Assembly (NCBI GenBank): GCA_016206405.1
Contig: JACQRQ010000179.1
Coordinates: 1-10,079, forward strand
DNA length: 10,079 nt
Direction: 5' to 3'
From: Elusimicrobiota bacterium
GTDB taxonomy: Bacteria > Elusimicrobiota > Elusimicrobia > O2-12-FULL-59-9
The position numbers and the translations under genes are program-made. Shown in pieces: positions 7,033 through 10,079 of this stretch; the first letter of the stretch is position 1; each line of letters starts with the position of its first letter. The notes beneath the pieces are model-generated. The model did no database searches and had not been told where the DNA came from. It saw only the letters and a program-made list of their open reading frames with translations.

Positions 7033-7677
7033 GTGAAAAAATTTATTGAAATCTCCGTCGCTTTTTTGAGCGTGGTCGGGATTGTGGCCGTCGTGGTCCA
7101 CCTTTTCCAGGTCGCTCCGCCGCAGGGCATGGCGCTGCCGCCCGGCTCGGAGTGGTTTGCGGAACAGCTTCCGCGCTACAAGGAGCATCCGATCCTTGAG
7201 CATGTCCACATCCTCTTGGGCGGATTTTTTATCCTCGCGGCTTTAATCCAGTTCCAGCCCGCCGTGAGGGCCCGTTATATTGGAGTCCACCGCATCCTGG
7301 GCCGCTTGTTCGTCATCTCCGGCCTTGTGATGGGCGCCTCCGGCTTTATGCTGGGAATGCTCATCCCTTTTGGGGGTTCCCCCGAGAGAATCGTGGTCGC
7401 GGCCGGGGCGGGGCTCTTTCTCTACTCTCTACTGAGGGCATTTTATCACGTGCGCCATAAACAGATTCAACGGCATCGCGAATGGATGATGCGCTGCTTT
7501 TCTCTGGGACTTGGAGTGGCGGGAAACCGCGTCCTGGACGGACTGCTTTATCCTCTCCAACTGATCCCGGATAGAGACCTTTTTTGGATCACTTTGCTCT
7601 TGGCGTGGGTAATCTGCTTGTCGGCGACCGAAGTTTGGATCCGAAAAACCCGGCCCCAATTCAGACCGGGTTCCTAG
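7033..7677 (+). CDS. DUF2306 family integral membrane protein
   Basis: 214-residue predicted inner-membrane protein with about six hydrophobic segments: 5-25, 59-77, 91-113, 120-138, a weaker one near 155-177, and one in the last 35 residues. It matches the DUF2306 pattern by HILLGGFFILAALIQF (59-74), HRILGRLFVISG (86-97) and HREWMMR (148-154) before a hydrophobic helix. The conserved histidines H59, H86 and H148 sit near membrane boundaries, a layout that would suit heme or metal ligands, but no function is established for the family and I assign none. The GTG at 7033 is the best start: it lies 4 nt after the upstream stop and gives VKKFIEISV with TM1 intact, whereas the next Met (residue 33) would remove TM1. 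The downstream gene follows after 8 nt. Confidence 0.82.
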   Translation: MKKFIEISVAFLSVVGIVAVVVHLFQVAPPQGMALPPGSEWFAEQLPRYKEHPILEHVHILLGGFFILAALIQFQPAVRARYIGVHRILGRLFVISGLVMGASGFMLGMLIPFGGSPERIVVAAGAGLFLYSLLRAFYHVRHKQIQRHREWMMRCFSLGLGVAGNRVLDGLLYPLQLIPDRDLFWITLLLAWVICLSATEVWIRKTRPQFRPGS

Positions 7678-7685
7678 GAGAAAAA

Positions 7686-8141
7686 ATGGGTCTGGAGCGG
7701 CTTTTTACCGTTTGCGTCGTGGGCATTGTTCCGGCATGGCTCTTATTGATTTTCGCTCCCAATTGGAAATGGACCCAAAAAATCAACGGCGGCTATATCC
7801 CGTCAATCCTTCTGGCCGTCGTTCACGCCTTCTTAGTCTTGGTCTTCTGGAGGGATTCCGCCGGAGATTTTTCAAGCTTGGCGGGGGTGTCCAGGACTTT
7901 TCAAACGCCCGGAATCTTGTTGGCGGGATGGGTGCACTATCTGGCCTTTGATCTCATGGTCGGGACTTGGGAACTCCAGGATTCCCACAAGCATGCGATC
8001 CCGCATGCCTTTTTGATCCCCTGTCTTGTCCTGACTTTTCTTTTGGGCCCCATGGGATTTCTGGCCTACGTCATCCTGCGAACGGTTTGGGTTTTCGCCG
8101 TCCGCCCCGACAAGGCGGATGAAAGAAGTATTGTAAAATAG
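7686..8141 (+). CDS. ABA4-like (DUF4281) integral membrane protein
   Basis: 151-residue membrane protein with about four segments (7-25, 38-55, 76-92, 107-136). The family signature is plain: GWVHYLAFDLMVGTWELQDS (81-100), then H107 and IPCLVLTFLLGPMGFLAYVILR. Plant ABA4 is required for neoxanthin formation from violaxanthin; bacterial members are uncharacterised and no carotenoid gene lies in this window, so that role must not be transferred. The ATG at 7686 has its Shine-Dalgarno AGGAG (7676-7680) overlapping the stop codon of the DUF2306 gene, a clear sign of co-translation. The two adjacent polytopic proteins may work together. It is the last gene of the four-gene run. A palindrome (TCGGCGG/CCGCCGA, 8154-8160/8167-8173) follows the stop but has no T-tract. 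Confidence 0.85.
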   Translation: MGLERLFTVCVVGIVPAWLLLIFAPNWKWTQKINGGYIPSILLAVVHAFLVLVFWRDSAGDFSSLAGVSRTFQTPGILLAGWVHYLAFDLMVGTWELQDSHKHAIPHAFLIPCLVLTFLLGPMGFLAYVILRTVWVFAVRPDKADERSIVK

Positions 8142-8446
8142 GCGAATTAAGCATCGGCGGCATGGTCCGCCGACCTTAATGGGGTACAGCCTTCCTGGTC
8201 CCGACAGGGACCGAAGGCGCCGAAGGGGGCAATCGCTGTATCGTGAGCGCGATTGCGGGTTTTCACCGCCTCCGGTGGAGGAAAAGCGCCAAGGTGGCGC
8301 GTCAGGTGAAAACCCGGGGTCTGAATGAGCGCATACCTTTAGGTCGTGCGCGAATGAGGACAAGCCCCTTGGGGAGCGCCCCCGCGGCTATCCAATGAAG
8401 CGGGGGTCTTCAGACCCGAGCGCGCAAGCGCGAGGGCGCGACAGAG
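8142..8446 (+). other. Gene-free, hairpin-dense stretch leading into tRNA-Val
   Basis: No convincing protein gene here. The stretch contains consecutive strong inverted repeats: 8154-8160/8167-8173 (7 bp); 8189-8194 + 8197-8202 with 8207-8212 + 8213-8218 (12 bp, a 2-nt bulge, loop GACA); 8229-8236/8249-8256 (8 bp, 12-nt loop); 8257-8267/8305-8315 (11 bp) enclosing two further hairpins, 8269-8273/8277-8281 and 8286-8291/8295-8300, a Y-shaped three-way junction; 8329-8333/8347-8351 (5 bp, extended by 8335-8337/8342-8344); 8404-8408/8413-8417 with loop TTCA; and 8420-8423/8428-8431 with a GCAA tetraloop. Strand is given as plus because the tRNA follows; it could equally be read on the other strand. 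Candidates are a non-coding RNA, a structured leader of the tRNA transcript, or a mosaic of dispersed palindromes. A TAAAAT box at 8134-8139 could start a transcript near 8146, but no -35 supports it. Confidence 0.45.
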
Positions 8447-8518
8447 GGGCCGTTAGCTCAGCGGTAGAGCGCCTGCTTTACACGCAGGATGCCGGGGGTT
8501 CGAATCCCTCACGGCCCA
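8447..8518 (+). tRNA. tRNA-Val (anticodon UAC)
   Basis: Complete 72-nt cloverleaf. Acceptor GGGCCGT pairs with ACGGCCC (8511-8517), discriminator A8518. D stem GCTC/GAGC, anticodon stem CCTGC/GCAGG with loop TTTACAC (anticodon TAC), and T arm GGGGG-TTCGAAT-CCCTC with one G-U pair. The next bases are CCC, so the CCA end is not encoded. No promoter is visible in the very G+C-rich 45 bp before it, which suggests processing from a longer transcript that includes the hairpin-rich stretch upstream. Confidence 0.97.
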
Positions 8519-8551
8519 CCCCATTACCCGCCCAAGTCAAAATCAGGACAC

Positions 8552-8584
8552 AAAAAAACCCTCCTTCGTCAGGAGGGTTTTTTT
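8552..8584. terminator. Bidirectional intrinsic terminator
   Basis: A7 + CCCTCC (8552-8564), short loop, then GGAGGG + T7 (8572-8584). The A and T tracts are symmetric, so it works on paper on both strands: for tRNA-Val on the plus strand and for the small protein gene ending at 8606 on the minus strand. Confidence 0.93.
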
Positions 8585-8605
8585 GAAGCGTGGCGTGAAG
8601 CGAGC

Positions 8606-8923
8606 TTAGTTGCTGGCGAGGATGGTTTCGGCCACTGCATCCTTTTTGAAGAAATCCCCAAGTTGCTGGAAGGTGATCACCGGATGCGTCTCCACATGGC
8701 AGTGGTCGATAATCACGGAGCCGAGCAGTTGGAACACTTCCTCGTTGGACTGCACGTCCAAAAGCAGGAAGCCGCCGCGGGCGTCGGCGAAGATGTTGCC
8801 GATTTTCAGCTTCTTCGACAACTCGATATTGCGAAGCTGCGTGCCCATCAGTTGGCGCAGCTCCAGAATCTGCTGCCGGTCGGTGATGGTGTTGAAGACC
8901 TCAAACTTAACGAATACCTGCAT
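8606..8923 (-). CDS. Small dimeric alpha/beta-barrel protein (muconolactone-isomerase/DUF3303-like)
   Basis: 105-residue cytoplasmic protein. The order of segments suggests a ferredoxin-like dimeric alpha/beta barrel: strand MQVFVKFEV, helix (about 15-35), strand IGNIFADARGGFLLLDVQS (41-59), helix NEEVFQLLGS (60-69), strand CHVETHPVITFQQLGDFF. The pattern GGxLLLDVxSNEEVxxLL...ETxPVxxF resembles muconolactone delta-isomerases and DUF3303 proteins. No catabolic genes are nearby, so the enzyme activity is not implied. Expression looks strong: AGGAGG (8931-8936) sits 7 nt before the ATG, and a near-perfect terminator (8552-8584) follows 21 bp after the stop. Its base composition is visibly less G+C-rich than its neighbours. 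A small palindrome (CCGCC/GGCGG, 8950-8954/8960-8964) lies upstream between it and the hemerythrin gene and could be an operator. It appears to be monocistronic. Confidence 0.78.
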   Translation of the reverse strand: MQVFVKFEVFNTITDRQQILELRQLMGTQLRNIELSKKLKIGNIFADARGGFLLLDVQSNEEVFQLLGSVIIDHCHVETHPVITFQQLGDFFKKDAVAETILASN

Positions 8924-9056
8924 GGTTGTTCCTCCTCGTGACTATTTAACCGCCTGGCTGGCGGATAAAAAAAGGCTAACATAAAATGAACCGCGATGAA
9001 AAGGACGCCGGACAAGTTTTTTACCGCCGCCCAAAAACATGCGCCGCGCCATGTTC

Positions 9057-9085
9057 TTTACGGCCGCAATTCGCTATCCTATAGT
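9057..9085 (+). promoter_or_regulatory. Possible promoter of the hemerythrin-domain gene
   Basis: TTTACG (9057-9062, 4 of 6), a 17-bp spacer, and TATAGT (9080-9085, 5 of 6). The start would be near 9092, leaving a leader of about 64 nt. The stretch GCAATT..G.TATCCTAT here (about 9065-9082) recurs at about 9646-9661 in the gene-free stretch downstream, so the motif may be a shared element. Confidence 0.35.
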
Positions 9086-9155
9086 CAATCCGCTCCGGCG
9101 AATCGCCGCAGAAAAAAAGCGTTTAATGCCCGGCAGGGAACAAGGGGGGCCGCAA

Positions 9156-9599
9156 ATGAACAGCGTCATGGAATTTATGCGCCAGGATCACGCCAGGCTT
9201 GACGGCATCTTCGCGGAGTTTGGCGGCGTCGACGTTCAAAGCGAGAAGGCCAGGGAGTTGTTTTCGGCGTATAGAAACGGCCTCGAAAGACACATCGCCT
9301 GGGAAGAGGAAATACTTTTCCCGGTTTTTGAGGAAAAAACCGGGAATCGGGAATCGGGCCCCACCGCCGTGATGCGCATGGAGCACCGGGAAATCAAGGT
9401 GCTCTTGGAGAGATTGTATCTCCGGGTGGAAAACGGCGACATCGAAATAAAACCCATCCAGGAAAGGCTTGGGGATGTTTTAGCGGAGCACAACCAAAAA
9501 GAGGAAAGCGTCCTCTACCCCTGGTTCGACCAATCTCTAAGCGAAACCGAAAAGCAAGCGCTCCTGGACAAGATCAAATCTTCCTCCGCCGCTCCCTAA
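9156..9599 (+). CDS. Hemerythrin HHE domain protein
   Basis: 147-residue soluble four-helix protein with the full set of di-iron ligands for this family: H12 (QDHARLD), H46 and E50 (HIAWEE), H77 (MEHREIK), H112 and E116 (HNQKEE). The paired motifs HxxxEE..LFP and HxxxEE..LYP are characteristic. Such proteins bind O2, NO or reactive oxygen species, or sense iron or redox state; which applies here cannot be told. I chose the ATG at 9156 because AAGGGGGG (9142-9149) sits 6 nt upstream and the domain begins right after it. An in-frame ATG at 9039 would add 39 residues unlike the family and lacks a ribosome-binding site. It is monocistronic by context, divergent from the gene at 8606-8923. Confidence 0.92.
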   Translation: MNSVMEFMRQDHARLDGIFAEFGGVDVQSEKARELFSAYRNGLERHIAWEEEILFPVFEEKTGNRESGPTAVMRMEHREIKVLLERLYLRVENGDIEIKPIQERLGDVLAEHNQKEESVLYPWFDQSLSETEKQALLDKIKSSSAAP

Positions 9600-9735
9600 A
9601 ACGCCCCCCACCCAGCCGCCGCCCTTTGCTAGATTGCCCAAGGCGCAATTTGGTATCCTATCGCCGTCCGCAAAGCTTTGCCGGATTAGATGCCTTGCCT
9701 GCGCAATTGCGTCAGCGCGGACGACAAGATTTCGC

Positions 9736-9791
9736 GGGGTTGTGGTGCAGCCCGGGCCAACCCGCCGCCCCATCAAGGCGAAGGGCGCGGG
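9736..9791 (+). pseudogene. Decayed tRNA-Asp copy (3'-truncated)
   Basis: Ungapped alignment with the intact tRNA-Asp at 10017-10072 gives 46 identities in 56 bases by hand count. Similarity continues a few bases upstream (AGATTT-GCGGGG in both). The copy cannot fold properly: the D stem is broken (GTGC against CCCG), T33 is changed to C, the anticodon GTC reads ATC, and the T arm and 3' acceptor strand are absent (after 9791 the sequence is unrelated and no CAACCCC follows). Seven of the ten substitutions are A/T to G/C if the intact gene is taken as ancestral, consistent with drift in a G+C-biased genome. Confidence 0.82.
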
Positions 9792-9806
9792 GCGCGTGGC
9801 GCAAGG

Positions 9807-9939
9807 CAAAGGTCCCGCGGACCTTTGGACACTGGCGCCAAGCTACGCGCGCCGGCGAGCTCGCACTGATCGCAGAGTTCTCAGTACCTGAAGCGCCGGA
9901 GGCGCCGCGCCGTGAGCCGGCCGGTTTCAGCGCGAAACC
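9807..9939. repeat. Cluster of palindromes
   Basis: CAAAGGTCC/GGACCTTTG (9807-9815/9819-9827, 3-nt loop), the palindromes TGGCGCCA (9833-9840) and GCGAGCTCGC (9855-9864), AAGCGCC-GGA-GGCGCC (9891-9906), and GGTTTC/GAAACC (9923-9928/9934-9939). The AAGCGCC element matches those near 4076, 5492 and 8284. No function is assigned. Confidence 0.55.
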
Positions 9940-9953
9940 ATAAGCCGTATAAG
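9925..9953 (+). promoter_or_regulatory. Weak candidate promoter for tRNA-Asp
   Basis: TTTCAG (9925-9930, 3 of 6), 17-bp spacer, TATAAG (9948-9953, 5 of 6). The start would be near 9960, 57 bp before the tRNA. The -35 is poor and overlaps a hairpin, so this is tentative. Confidence 0.25.
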
Positions 9954-9964
9954 GTGCGCTGAAA

Positions 9965-9992
9965 AAATCCCTTCTTCACGGGATTTGAACCC
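9965..9992. repeat. Hairpin overlapping an inverted tRNA T-arm sequence
   Basis: AAATCCC/GGGATTT (9965-9971/9980-9986, 8-nt loop). The right arm runs into ATTTGAACCC (9983-9992), the exact reverse complement of the GGGTTCAAAT in the T arm of tRNA-Asp (10070-10079). On the minus strand the hairpin is followed by T residues, so a weak minus-strand terminator is also possible, though no minus-strand gene is visible to its right in the window. Confidence 0.5.
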
Positions 9993-10016
9993 CAAGAGCG
10001 CAGGATCAGATTTAGC

Positions 10017-10079
10017 GGGGCTGTGGTGTAGCCTGGTCCAACACGTCGCCCTGTCAAGGCGAAGACCGCGGGTTCAAAT
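10017..10079 (+). tRNA. tRNA-Asp (anticodon GUC), 3' end beyond window
   Basis: The first 63 bases of a normal tRNA-Asp: acceptor 5' strand GGGGCTG (10017-10023), D stem GTGT/ACAC, anticodon stem TCGCC/GGCGA (10046-10050/10058-10062) with loop CTGTCAA (anticodon GTC at 10053-10055), and a T arm starting GCGGGTTCAAAT. The window ends inside the T arm, so the 3' acceptor strand and any CCA end are unseen. Confidence 0.95.

Larger units (their letters stand above)
9600..10016. other. Gene-free stretch before tRNA-Asp
   Basis: About 417 bp without a credible protein gene. In order it holds a TATCCTAT motif also found before the hemerythrin gene (about 9654-9661), a decayed tRNA-Asp copy (9736-9791), a run of palindromes (9807-9939), a possible weak promoter (9925-9953), and an inverted T-arm sequence (9983-9992). 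No integrase or other mobility gene is seen inside it. No intrinsic terminator with a T-tract follows the hemerythrin gene on the plus strand. Confidence 0.6.

Noticed and set aside
8154..8173. 7-bp palindrome after the ABA4-like gene as an intrinsic terminator
   Set aside because: No T-tract follows (CCTTAAT), so it is listed only as part of the hairpin-rich stretch.
8154..8440. Identification of the hairpin-rich stretch as RNase P RNA, tmRNA, SRP RNA or 6S RNA
   Set aside because: None of the conserved core sequences of these RNAs that I can recall is present.
8395..8586. Short protein frame across tRNA-Val and the terminator
   Set aside because: It is an artefact of translating a structural RNA gene and a terminator.
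9039..9155. Upstream ATG giving a 186-residue hemerythrin protein
   Set aside because: The added residues are not hemerythrin-like, there is no ribosome-binding site, and the ATG at 9156 has a good one.
9634..9891. Short plus-strand protein frame over the tRNA relic
   Set aside because: It runs through the decayed tRNA-Asp and palindromes, has no ribosome-binding site, and its sequence is simply the translated tRNA-like DNA.
1..10079. CRISPR array, insertion sequence, integrase or defence genes
   Set aside because: No regularly spaced direct repeats, transposase or recombinase motifs, or recognisable defence-protein domains were seen in any frame.

Overview
This G+C-rich bacterial window (10,079 bp) holds nine protein genes that I can delimit (one cut by the left edge), one complete tRNA gene, one tRNA gene cut by the right edge, and two gene-free stretches dense in palindromes. 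The host cannot be named from the sequence. Clues are high G+C, a tRNA-Val whose CCA end is not encoded (which argues against gammaproteobacteria such as E. coli), and two genes with -10 boxes 6-7 nt before the start codon, suggesting leaderless transcripts. The mix of cyanophycin genes, a spherulin-4-like protein and an ABA4-like protein is unusual, and I see no cyanobacterial signature beyond the cyanophycin pair.

Left block (1-3433, + strand): the 3' part of cyanophycinase (cphB), then a complete cyanophycin synthetase (cphA) starting one base after the cphB stop. Together they make and begin to degrade the nitrogen reserve polymer cyanophycin (multi-L-arginyl-poly-L-aspartate).

Second block (3442-4694, - strand): yceH (DUF480) followed by a GNAT acetyltransferase, converging on cphA. 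The YceH linker is expanded, and its DNA carries back-to-back palindromes.

Third block (4840-8141, + strand): an unrecognised exported protein, then a probable four-gene operon with spacings of 17, 4 and 8 nt. It encodes an exported spherulin-4/GH135-like protein, a GreA/GreB-like factor without the canonical acidic tip, and two small membrane proteins (DUF2306, then ABA4-like). A good promoter lies before the spherulin-4 gene.

Right block (8142-10079): a hairpin-rich gene-free stretch leads into tRNA-Val(UAC). A symmetric terminator separates that tRNA from a small minus-strand protein of the muconolactone-isomerase/DUF3303 type. A hemerythrin-domain protein follows, then about 417 bp without a protein gene. 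That stretch contains a decayed copy of tRNA-Asp (46 of 56 bases identical by hand count) and an inverted copy of the tRNA T-arm just before the intact tRNA-Asp(GUC).

The most interesting signals are non-coding: the tRNA-Asp relic with its inverted T-arm, the structured stretch before tRNA-Val, and a palindrome of the form AAGCGCC-N(2-5)-GGCGC at four places, one of them inside the yceH coding sequence. I found no CRISPR array, transposase, integrase or recognisable defence system.
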